61,460 nt of DNA from DATKMK01 sp035541895 (lineage in GTDB: Bacteria; Desulfobacterota; Binatia; HRBIN30; JACQVA1): positions 1 to 61,460 of the forward strand of contig DATKMK010000125.1 of the NCBI GenBank assembly GCA_035541895.1, written 5' to 3'. The notes below the pieces were generated by a model, which saw only the letters and a program-made list of their open reading frames with translations, had not been told where the DNA came from and made no database searches. Each line of letters starts with the position of its first letter. The first letter of the stretch is position 1. The position numbers and the translations under genes were made by a program. Below, piece after piece: positions 9,210 through 16,998 of this stretch.

Positions 9210-9665
9210 CTACAGATGGCCCAACGCCCGCGCACGCTGCTCGGCAAGCGGCATGTGCACGAACTCGAACTTGAGACGATCCGGACCAAGGAAGTACAGC
9301 GCGTAATAGCCGCCCGGGCCGAAGGGATATTCGCCGGGTCCTTCCAGAATCTCTCCGCCAATCTGCGGAATCAGCTTCGCCAGCTCGTCGACTTGGTGGT
9401 GATACGCGGCGTTGAAGGCGACGTGGTGAAGGCCGATTTCGTACACTTCGAACGGATGCTCGGACAGCCCCGGCTTCGCTTGCCAAATGTTGAAGGCGAC
9501 GCCGTTGCGTTCGTTCAGGTTGACGATCACCCGAGTCCCTGCGTGTTCGTGCACCTCGCTGCCGACGGTGTAGCCCATGAACTCCAGCAACGAGCGAAAG
9601 AAGGGCATTGCCGCATCGATGTCCTTCACCGTGATCGACACATGATTGATTGAGCCCAGCAGCAT
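9210..9665 (-). CDS. VOC superfamily (glyoxalase/bleomycin-resistance-like) protein
   Basis: The 151-residue protein opens with INHVSITVKDIDAAMPFF, the standard first beta-alpha-beta unit of the vicinal oxygen chelate fold. A second module begins with GLHHVAFNAAY and ends with the strand DRLKFEFVHMP. Metal-ligand candidates are His8 in the first strand, the second-module His in HHVAF and the Glu of FEFVH. Members include glyoxalase I, extradiol dioxygenases and dehalogenating lyases. Substrate cannot be inferred here. The length is normal for a single-domain VOC protein. It runs divergently from the large Thr-Pro-Thr gene. Confidence 0.85.
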   Translation of the reverse strand: MLLGSINHVSITVKDIDAAMPFFRSLLEFMGYTVGSEVHEHAGTRVIVNLNERNGVAFNIWQAKPGLSEHPFEVYEIGLHHVAFNAAYHHQVDELAKLIPQIGGEILEGPGEYPFGPGGYYALYFLGPDRLKFEFVHMPLAEQRARALGHL

Positions 9666-9979
9666 TGTTTTCTCCAGACCACTGCCGATGGTAACCAGCT
9701 ACGGTGCCCAGGTACAAGCGCGGGCATTGCCGGTGGCGGTGAGCCGGCGAGCCCGCGGTTGGGCCGGGGCGGACTTCCGAACGCAGACTTCAATGTCATT
9801 CTGCGGGCTTGACGATAAAGCACCCAGCGTGCGAGAGTCCGCCGCAATCAACACAACAGGTCTGAAGCGAAGCACGGTCGCTTCGTCCGGCGAGGGCACA
9901 CGTTGAGGCTTCAGCAGCGCCAGACAGGGAACCATTGGGATATGCCGGCCACGCGACCGACTCGCCCTGATCGGATCGG
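9666..9979. other. Non-coding divergent intergenic region with a hairpin
   Basis: These 314 bases separate the divergent VOC and Thr-Pro-Thr genes. I see no credible coding frame or RNA gene. One perfect 7-bp inverted repeat, GAAGCGA (9863-9869) and TCGCTTC (9877-9883) with a 7-nt loop, could form a hairpin or act as an operator. No convincing -35/-10 pair was found, although promoters for both flanking genes must be here. Confidence 0.4.
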
Positions 9980-12900
9980 ATGAGGGGTTCTTGCCTTTAC
10001 CGATCCGTCCACTGGGTTGCGAGCCGGTGGATCGGACTTGCCCTAGCGACGGTCGCTGGAACCGTTGTCGCCGCGCTTGTTGGGACGGCTGACGCTGCGC
10101 AGACTGGTAGCCTCGACGTGCGTCCGTTGTGGCAACAAACCGGCAACAGGCGAGCTGCCACCAACGCACGTTCGGGGGCGGCGGCGGACACAAGCGGCCC
10201 GCCAGCATCCCTGCAAACATATCGCGTCGTGTTCCGATCATCGACCGGCATGAATTGCTGCCTCGCGGTGAACCCCAACACCGTCCCGATCAACCCCATC
10301 ACCGGCGAGCGTTCGTTTACCCTCGGCAATCTGCCGCCGGGTCCTGCGACCTTCGCACTCGACGGCTTTGCCACCGATTTCGCGCCGGCCCCACCCGACG
10401 CGACCGACCGCTGCGCAACCGATCCGGTCGGAGTTGGACAAGCGTGCGATGCATCGCGGCTCGCAACCCCGAGCTTTGTCAGCGACCCGCAAGACGTGGT
10501 GATCGTGGCCGGACAGCAGTTCAACGCTGCCCCGGTCACCCTCGTGTCGATTCCGTTCATTCTCGACGGCACGCTGAACCCTGTGCCCAACAGTATGTCG
10601 GTCAATCCGGTGCCACTCCGCTTCACCGTGGTCGATGCGGTCTCCGGAGTTGATGATCAGGGCATTCTGGTGTGGGCGCTTCCTGGAGCTTCGCGACCGC
10701 GGGGTGTGACGCTCACTGCTTGCGATGATGCTACGGTAAACCCGTGCAGCCCAGGCGGAGCGCTCGGGGTATCCGGCTTTTACGCCGAGCAAACGATCAC
10801 TGTGCGCTCTGGTCCTTCAGGTTTTCGGATCGTGGCGCATAATCGCGCCACGCCGGCGCAGCAGATGGACTTCGAATATGCGTTTACGGCGTTGGACGCG
10901 CCCACATCAACTCCAACGACGACACCGACCGCTACGCCGACCGCGACACCGACTCAAACCTCGACCCGAACACCGACCGTGACCCCCACCCGAACACCGA
11001 CACGAACTCCGACGAATACACCGACCCTGACTCCGACGCTCACGCCGACGCGGACGCCGACTCGCACCCCAACTCAAACCCCAACACGAACGGCAACCAG
11101 CACCGCGACCTCTTCGCCGACCTCTACGCCGACGGCGACGCCGACGAACACCCCGACGGCCACACCGACGAACACGCCGACGGCGACGCCGACCAGCACC
11201 CCGACGGCCACGCCGACGCGAACACCCACATCCACGCCCACCCCGACACCGACCGATACTCACACTGCCACCCCAAGCGCCACACCGACCGCGACGCCGA
11301 CGCAGACGCCGACCAATACGTTCACCTCCACCCCGACGGATACCCCAACCGCGACCCCAACGCGTACGCCGACCTCAACCGCAACCGGCACCCCGACCGC
11401 GACGCCGACCCGAACGCCCACCGACACTCCGACGCGCACGCCGACGGCGACGCCGACTTCGACCGCGACGTACACATCGACGGCGACGCCCACCGCGACG
11501 CCGACGGCCACGCCGACGCGTACCCCGACCGCCACCGCGACGGTCACGCCAACACGCACGCCGACCGCGACGCCGACGAACACCCCGACCGCGACGCCGA
11601 CCAATTCGCCGAGTCAGACTCCGACTAGTACCCCCACGCGGACGCCGACGAACACTCCGACCGCAACGCCGACGAGTACTTCAACCTCGACCGCAACCGC
11701 TTCACCAACCAGCACCCCGACGTCGACCGCCACGCGCACGCCGACGAGTACGCCGAGCGCGACCGCGACCAATACGCCGACCGCGACGCCAACGGTCACA
11801 CCGACGCGCACGCCGACCGCGACGCCAACGGCCACACTTACGGCAACCGCCACGCGCACGCCAACCAGTAGCCCAACACGAACCGCGACCAACACCGCGA
11901 CCAACACCCAGACCGCGACACCGACGGCTACACCGACGCGCACCCCGACCAGTTCGCCCACGCCCACCAATACGTCGACCGCAACGGCAACGAGCACCCC
12001 GACCGCTACATCGACGACAACACCGACGCGCACGCCGACGCTCACCCCCACAAGCACGGCGACCGCAACGCCGACCAGTACGCCGACGGTGACCCCAACG
12101 GCGACCGCAACGCGCACGCCGACCAACTCGCCGACGGCGACGCCCACGAGCACGGCGACGGCATCGCCAACCAACACGCCGACAGCGACGCCGACGGCGA
12201 CGGCGACTCAGACCCCGACCAGCTCGCCGTCGCGTACACCCACGAACACCCCCACGGCGACACCGACCAGTACGCCGACGGCGACCCCAACGGCGACCGC
12301 AACGCGCACGCCGACCAACTCGCCGACGGCGACGCCCACGAGCACCCCGACCGCGACGCCGACGAACACGCCGACGGTGACCCCAACCGCGACCGCGACA
12401 CGGACGCCGACCGATACACCGACATCCACCCCTACGCGTACCGCGACAGCAACGCCCACGAGTACGCCGACGGCGACTCCAACCGGGACCGCGACGCGCA
12501 CGCCAACGAATTCACCGACGCCCACACCCACGAGCACGGCAACGGCGACCCCGACACGAACGCCGACGGCGACCCCGACCGCAACGGCGACGCGCACGCC
12601 GACGAACTCACCGACATCGACACCCACCAGCACCACGACGGCGACGCCCACCAACACACCGACGGCGACCGCGAGCGCTACGCCGACGCGTACACCCACA
12701 GCATCGCCAACCGCGACGCCCAGCCAGACGCCAACGTCGACACCGACTCAGACCGAAACCGCGACGCCGACCCGCACACCGACGGCATCACCAACGTCGA
12801 CACCAACCGCAACATCGACTGCGACGCCGACCCGGACGGCAACCGCCACGCCCACGGCAACGCCGACCCGCACGCCGACCGCGACGGCGACTAGCTCGCC

Positions 12901-13879
12901 GACGACGACACCGACGGCGAGCCCGACGCGCACGCCGACTTCCACGCCGACGTTGACGCCAACCCACACCCCGACTGCGACCGCGACGGCGACCCCCACG
13001 AGCACAGCCACCGCGACCCCGACCGCTACACCCACCGCCACTCCGACGGCGACCTCAACTTCAACGCCGACGGGCACGCCGACCGACACACCGACGCATA
13101 CGCCGACGAACACCGCGACAGCGACGCCGACTCAGACCCCGACCGATACGCCAACCCACACGCCGACCTCGACGCCGACGAGCACGCCCACCTCGACCGC
13201 GACGGAGACACCAACCGATACAGCGACGCCGACCGACACGCCGACCAGCACGCCGACGGACACACCCACCAATACGCCGACGAGTACCGCTACGGTGACG
13301 CCGACCAATACGCCGACCGCCACCGCGACCTGTACTGCGACCGCGACACCGACCCACACACCGACGAGCACGGCAACGCGGACACCGACGTCCACGCCAA
13401 CGCGGACGCCGACAAACACCGCGACCAAAACCCCGACGGCGACGCCCACACGGACGGCGACCCGGACACCTTCCGCGACGCCGACGCCGACCGTGACGCC
13501 GTCGCTGAACAACTGCACGCGCGACGTCGGTTTCTGGCGTACTCACTCGTCCGTGTGGCCGCTCACCAGCGTGACGATCGGCGGCGTGACGTACTCGAAG
13601 ACCCAGGCGCTCTTCATTCTCGCGGTGTGGCCGTGGTCGGATGCAACCTACTACGTCGCGGACGAGCTGATTGCAGCCAAACTCAACCTCGCCTACGGCG
13701 CGAACAGCAGCACGGTCGCGGCGACGGTCGCCGCCGCGGACAGTTGGCTCCAGTCGAACCCGCTCGGGAGCAATCCGAGCAATCCGACTCGCGCGCAAGG
13801 GGTGCAGTTGGCGGATGTCCTCGACAGCTTCAACGAGGGACGTCTCGGCCCGCCGCGGTGTGACGACGATCCTTTCTGA
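9980..13879 (+). CDS. Giant secreted Thr-Pro-Thr repeat surface protein with C-terminal GFWRTH-type domain
   Basis: The 1299-residue product has an N-terminal signal peptide (hydrophobic core IGLALATVAGTVVAALVG, cleavage near ADA-AQ). A beta-rich domain of unknown family follows, about residues 75-305. The middle, residues 308-1174 or so, is almost wholly Thr, Pro and Ala with Ser, Arg and Asn in TPT-x triplets: an extended, rigid and probably glycosylatable stalk. The last 120 residues start NNCTRDVGFWRTHSSVWP and continue through a conserved-looking DATYYVADELIAAKLNL. This resembles the domain opening GYWKNHP found at the ends of many bacterial secreted proteins. I infer a cell-surface protein that projects a C-terminal domain. 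No LPXTG or outer-membrane anchor is visible. It converges on the DinG-like gene with 12 bp between them. Confidence 0.8.
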   Translation: MRGSCLYRSVHWVASRWIGLALATVAGTVVAALVGTADAAQTGSLDVRPLWQQTGNRRAATNARSGAAADTSGPPASLQTYRVVFRSSTGMNCCLAVNPNTVPINPITGERSFTLGNLPPGPATFALDGFATDFAPAPPDATDRCATDPVGVGQACDASRLATPSFVSDPQDVVIVAGQQFNAAPVTLVSIPFILDGTLNPVPNSMSVNPVPLRFTVVDAVSGVDDQGILVWALPGASRPRGVTLTACDDATVNPCSPGGALGVSGFYAEQTITVRSGPSGFRIVAHNRATPAQQMDFEYAFTALDAPTSTPTTTPTATPTATPTQTSTRTPTVTPTRTPTRTPTNTPTLTPTLTPTRTPTRTPTQTPTRTATSTATSSPTSTPTATPTNTPTATPTNTPTATPTSTPTATPTRTPTSTPTPTPTDTHTATPSATPTATPTQTPTNTFTSTPTDTPTATPTRTPTSTATGTPTATPTRTPTDTPTRTPTATPTSTATYTSTATPTATPTATPTRTPTATATVTPTRTPTATPTNTPTATPTNSPSQTPTSTPTRTPTNTPTATPTSTSTSTATASPTSTPTSTATRTPTSTPSATATNTPTATPTVTPTRTPTATPTATLTATATRTPTSSPTRTATNTATNTQTATPTATPTRTPTSSPTPTNTSTATATSTPTATSTTTPTRTPTLTPTSTATATPTSTPTVTPTATATRTPTNSPTATPTSTATASPTNTPTATPTATATQTPTSSPSRTPTNTPTATPTSTPTATPTATATRTPTNSPTATPTSTPTATPTNTPTVTPTATATRTPTDTPTSTPTRTATATPTSTPTATPTGTATRTPTNSPTPTPTSTATATPTRTPTATPTATATRTPTNSPTSTPTSTTTATPTNTPTATASATPTRTPTASPTATPSQTPTSTPTQTETATPTRTPTASPTSTPTATSTATPTRTATATPTATPTRTPTATATSSPTTTPTASPTRTPTSTPTLTPTHTPTATATATPTSTATATPTATPTATPTATSTSTPTGTPTDTPTHTPTNTATATPTQTPTDTPTHTPTSTPTSTPTSTATETPTDTATPTDTPTSTPTDTPTNTPTSTATVTPTNTPTATATCTATATPTHTPTSTATRTPTSTPTRTPTNTATKTPTATPTRTATRTPSATPTPTVTPSLNNCTRDVGFWRTHSSVWPLTSVTIGGVTYSKTQALFILAVWPWSDATYYVADELIAAKLNLAYGANSSTVAATVAAADSWLQSNPLGSNPSNPTRAQGVQLADVLDSFNEGRLGPPRCDDDPF
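10901..13503 (+). repeat. Low-complexity tract encoding (Thr-Pro-Thr-x)n
   Basis: About 2.6 kb consists of ACG/ACC/ACA, CCG/CCC/CCA and GCG/GCC codons coding for Thr-Pro-Thr-Ala/Ser/Arg/Asn units. Third positions vary freely while the amino-acid pattern is kept. This points to selection on the protein rather than recent slippage along the whole tract. The tract is prone to misassembly, so its exact length is uncertain. Confidence 0.9.
12098..12673 (+). repeat. Six tandem 96-bp higher-order units inside the Thr-Pro-Thr tract
   Basis: Within the tract, six consecutive units of exactly 32 codons begin at 12098, 12194, 12290, 12386, 12482 and 12578. Each starts with a phrase like TATATRTPTNSP and ends TPTATP or TPTVTP. 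Units differ at several residues and many silent sites, so the duplication is not recent, but the 96-bp phase is maintained. The preceding 32 codons may be a seventh, more diverged unit. Confidence 0.75.
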
Positions 13880-13891
13880 CGATCCATCCTG

Positions 13892-16423
13892 TTATCCACG
13901 CTGCGAAAAGAATTCGCGAAGCGTTGCGCAGACCTGCTCCCGCTCCGCCACTACGCGCCGCGCCGGCGGCAACGAGTCGAGAAACACACGGCCATAGCGC
14001 TTGTGTACGACGCGACTGTCGAGCAGCACGACGGCGCCGCGATCGCTGCGGCTGCGAAGCAAACGTCCGAACCCTTGCTTCAACTTGATCACGGCCTGTG
14101 GAACCGTTTGCTCATTGAAGGCGTTGCCGCCGCGGGTTGTGATCGCCTCGACCCGGGCTTGTTCGATGGGTTCGGTCGGAACGCGGAACGGCAGCCGCGT
14201 GATGATGACGCAGCGGAGCGCGTCGCCGCGCACGTCGACACCTTCCCAAAAGCTATCGGTGGCGAACAGGACGGCGCCTGGATTGCGAATGAACTGTTCC
14301 AGCAACAGGTGCCGATTGCGCTGCCCTTGTTGAAGAACGGTGAGCCCGTGCGCGGTCAATGTCGGCGAGAGCGCGCCCACCGCGCGATTGAGCGCGCTGT
14401 ACGACGTGAACAGCACGAACGTACCGCCGCGGGTGATCGCAACGATCTCCGCGATGGTCGCGTGTGACGCGGGCTCGTATCCCGGATCGCTCGGATCCGG
14501 GAGATCGTGCGGTACCGCCAGGACCGCTTGCTGCGCGAAGTTGAACGGCGAGTCCAGTTGCAACGTCTCCACCCGCTCCGGCACCGAGAGTTCGTCGAGT
14601 CCGAGTCGCGAGTGCAGATAATCGAAGCGGTGATCGACGGCGAGGGTCGCCGATGTCAACACCACCGTCGGAAACTGCTCGAAGAGCGCCTTGCGCAACA
14701 AGGGCCCGACCGCGATCGGCGCCGTGTGAAAGGCGATGGACTTTCCGCCCCGAGTGCGATGGCGCGCCTCGATCCAACGGCAGGCGTTATCGTCGTCGCC
14801 AATGAACTCCAGCAGTGCCGCCGCGAATCCGGCGACGCGGCCCTGCAGCGCGCGCAACTCGGTGAGCAGAAACAGCACCGGCTTGGTCGACTCTTCGCTG
14901 AGTTGATCGACTCGTTCGAGCACGCCGAAAAAGTCTTCGGCGAAGGCGCCGAGCGCTGCGGCGAGGCGTGTCAGTGAGCGTTCGAGCGTCATCCAATAGG
15001 GCAGGGCGCGCAGTGCGCCAACCACCCGAATCTTCTCGTCGACGCCGACCGATATGTCGTGCCCGAGGACGTCTCCGAGTCCGCTCAGCAACTCGAGGAA
15101 GGATTGTTCGGCGTCGACCAGCAGATCGAGTCGCTTCGGCAGCAAGCGTTCTTCGATCCACCGCGCCGCGCTCTGAGCGAGCGGGCGATCGTCGACGGCA
15201 TCGATCGATTCGAGCGCCAGGAGCAACGCCGGCAGCACGCCTCTCGCCTCGTGTTTGATGCTGCGCAACCGACCGAACGTCCGCTCGATGGCGGCGTAGC
15301 TGACGCGTGTGCCGAAGTAGTTGGTCGCGACGTCTTCCAAATGGTGCGCCTCGTCGATGATCACCCGCCGCGCCGGCGGGAGCACGGCGTTTTGGGTGTA
15401 GCTTCCCAGCTCGTCGCGTAACGCGAGATCGGCCATCAGCAGATGATGATTCACGACAACGATGTCGGCCTGCGCGGCCGCGCGCCTCGCGTTATAGAAG
15501 AAGCAGGTCGAGTAGAACGGACAACGGGCACGCAAACAGTTGTCGTTCTCCGAGACCACTTGGTCCCAGACGTCGCGCCGCGGGCGTACCGCGAGATCGC
15601 TCAAGCTGCCGTCGGTGGTACGTCGCGCCCAGGCGAGGAGCTCGCGCAATTCGGCGCGAAACTCGTCTTCGATCAACTGCGCGCCGTGGGCCTCGGCCTG
15701 CGCCGCCTTGCGCCGGCAGAGGTAGTTGCCGCGCCCCTTCACCAAGGCGGTGGTGCACGCGAGACCTTGCTGCCGCGTGAGGAACGGCAGATCCTTCGTG
15801 ATCAGTTGCTCTTGCAGGTTGATCGTGTGGGTCGAGACCACGACTCGCTCGCGGTTGCGCAAACTCCACTGGATCGCCGGCAGCAAGTACGCGAGCGATT
15901 TGCCCGTGCCGGTTCCGGCTTCGACCGTCAGGATATTCGCGTCGTTGAAGGCACCGGCAACGGCGGCCAGCATCCGCAGTTGTTGCGGCCGATGCTCGTA
16001 GCCGGCCAAGCCGCGCGCGATCACACCGCCCGGCGCGATCAGTGCGGTCGCAGCGTCGGGCGTGATCCGGCTCGGCGCCGCGTCTCGGTGCGGCTCCACC
16101 ACGGCGTAGACCGCGCGCACCGCATTGTCGACGATGTACGCGCCGACGCCGTTGTTGCCGAGAGCGGAGGCGATGGACAGATCAGCGTCGGACGGAACGA
16201 GGTGACCGCTGGGGTGGTTGTGAACGACGACCTCCCCCGGTCGCGGCACTTGCACGAGCGCCGGCACTGCGTGGCGGTTGCCGCGCGCCAGCACGCGGAC
16301 GGCGCAGACACGCCCGTCGTCGTCGAGACTCCCGAGCAGGAACACCTCGTTGTTGCCGGCGTCGACGATGGCGGCGCGCAGAGCTTCCGCGGCTCGCGAG
16401 GTGAAACGCTCCTCGATCGTCAT
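13892..16423 (-). CDS. dinG: JAMM/RadC-like domain fused to DinG/XPD-type Fe-S helicase
   Basis: The 843-residue protein joins two domains. Residues 15-120 form a JAB/MPN fold with a complete JAMM zinc motif: Glu26, His68-x-His70, then ten residues to Asp81, within VVHNHPSGHLVPSDAD, as in RadC. From about residue 145 it is a superfamily 2 DinG/XPD helicase. It has Walker A EAGTGTGKS (168-176), four Fe-S cysteines (one in RGNYLC, three in CLRARCPFYSTC), the DEAHH box, and C-terminal motifs including FATDSFWEGVDV and QGFGRLLRS. DinG unwinds 5'-3' on forked, D-loop or R-loop DNA. The Fe-S and helicase motifs are intact, so the protein should be active. The JAMM part may be a metalloprotease or isopeptidase-like unit or a structural module. 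It stands alone, convergent with the surface-protein gene. Confidence 0.9.
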   Translation of the reverse strand: MTIEERFTSRAAEALRAAIVDAGNNEVFLLGSLDDDGRVCAVRVLARGNRHAVPALVQVPRPGEVVVHNHPSGHLVPSDADLSIASALGNNGVGAYIVDNAVRAVYAVVEPHRDAAPSRITPDAATALIAPGGVIARGLAGYEHRPQQLRMLAAVAGAFNDANILTVEAGTGTGKSLAYLLPAIQWSLRNRERVVVSTHTINLQEQLITKDLPFLTRQQGLACTTALVKGRGNYLCRRKAAQAEAHGAQLIEDEFRAELRELLAWARRTTDGSLSDLAVRPRRDVWDQVVSENDNCLRARCPFYSTCFFYNARRAAAQADIVVVNHHLLMADLALRDELGSYTQNAVLPPARRVIIDEAHHLEDVATNYFGTRVSYAAIERTFGRLRSIKHEARGVLPALLLALESIDAVDDRPLAQSAARWIEERLLPKRLDLLVDAEQSFLELLSGLGDVLGHDISVGVDEKIRVVGALRALPYWMTLERSLTRLAAALGAFAEDFFGVLERVDQLSEESTKPVLFLLTELRALQGRVAGFAAALLEFIGDDDNACRWIEARHRTRGGKSIAFHTAPIAVGPLLRKALFEQFPTVVLTSATLAVDHRFDYLHSRLGLDELSVPERVETLQLDSPFNFAQQAVLAVPHDLPDPSDPGYEPASHATIAEIVAITRGGTFVLFTSYSALNRAVGALSPTLTAHGLTVLQQGQRNRHLLLEQFIRNPGAVLFATDSFWEGVDVRGDALRCVIITRLPFRVPTEPIEQARVEAITTRGGNAFNEQTVPQAVIKLKQGFGRLLRSRSDRGAVVLLDSRVVHKRYGRVFLDSLPPARRVVAEREQVCATLREFFSQRG

Positions 16424-16517
16424 CGCGAACGGACGTTATCAGCCGGTTGCTTCCAAGTCAGCCGGCGCAGACGCCCTGCATTGTGTCGACGGCGAAACTC
16501 AGTAACCATGCCTCGCT

Positions 16518-16982
16518 ATGAAGAAACTGATCGCCGTGGTGATTGCAGCCTCGTGGACGGCTGCGGTGATTGCGTGGGGAGGTACGATGGCGGACACGCT
16601 GGGTTCACTCGCTCAGGTCAAGACGTTGAAGCTGACCACCACCGGTCGCAAGAGCGGCCAGCCGCGCACGGCCGAAATCTGGTTCGTCGTCGAAGGAGAC
16701 CACCTCTTCGTGCAGGCGGGCAAGGCGGCGCAAAAGGGATGGTTGGTCAACATCAAGAGCAACCCGCAGGTTGCGCTCGACATCAACGGCACCAAGTTGC
16801 GCGGCCGAGCGACCGTCATCACGGATCCGCCGCAGCGCGACCACGTCCTCGATCTAGTACGCGAGAAATACTGGCGCGCTCGTCTGTCCGGTTGGATCGG
16901 CTCGGCGATCGGTGCCGGAACGCCGGTGCGAATCGATATCGTCACCGGCGACGCCGAGCCCGCTGCGTCGCATCCGGGGTGA
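16518..16982 (+). CDS. Membrane-anchored deazaflavin (F420)/PNPOx-like oxidoreductase family protein
   Basis: The 154-residue product begins with a hydrophobic stretch (LIAVVIAASWTAAVIAW) that is a signal peptide or anchor. The split-barrel fold of the nitroreductase/deazaflavin-dependent family follows: LTTTGRKSGQPRTAEIWFV, then GDHLFVQAG and WLVNIKSNPQVAL. The TTGRKSG motif is the one that begins Ddn-like and PNPOx-like proteins, where it lies near the flavin or F420 phosphate. Most relatives are cytoplasmic and lack a leader, which makes the N-terminal segment unusual. ATG at 16518 is the only good start. It converges on the GNAT/synthetase gene and has 94 bp to the helicase gene upstream. 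Cofactor identity is not shown by the sequence. Confidence 0.7.
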   Translation: MKKLIAVVIAASWTAAVIAWGGTMADTLGSLAQVKTLKLTTTGRKSGQPRTAEIWFVVEGDHLFVQAGKAAQKGWLVNIKSNPQVALDINGTKLRGRATVITDPPQRDHVLDLVREKYWRARLSGWIGSAIGAGTPVRIDIVTGDAEPAASHPG

Positions 16983-16998
16983 GCCCGATCGCGCCGAG

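Noticed and set aside
12098..12673. The 96-bp periodic array as a CRISPR or satellite.
   Set aside because: Units are contiguous with no spacers, keep the reading frame and encode protein repeats, so it is a coding repeat.
10907..13518. Several long minus-strand frames coding for Val-Gly-Val-Ala repeats opposite the Thr-Pro-Thr gene.
   Set aside because: They are the mirror of ACG/ACC and CCG codons. They lack start signals, and the plus strand has a signal peptide and folded end domains in one continuous frame.
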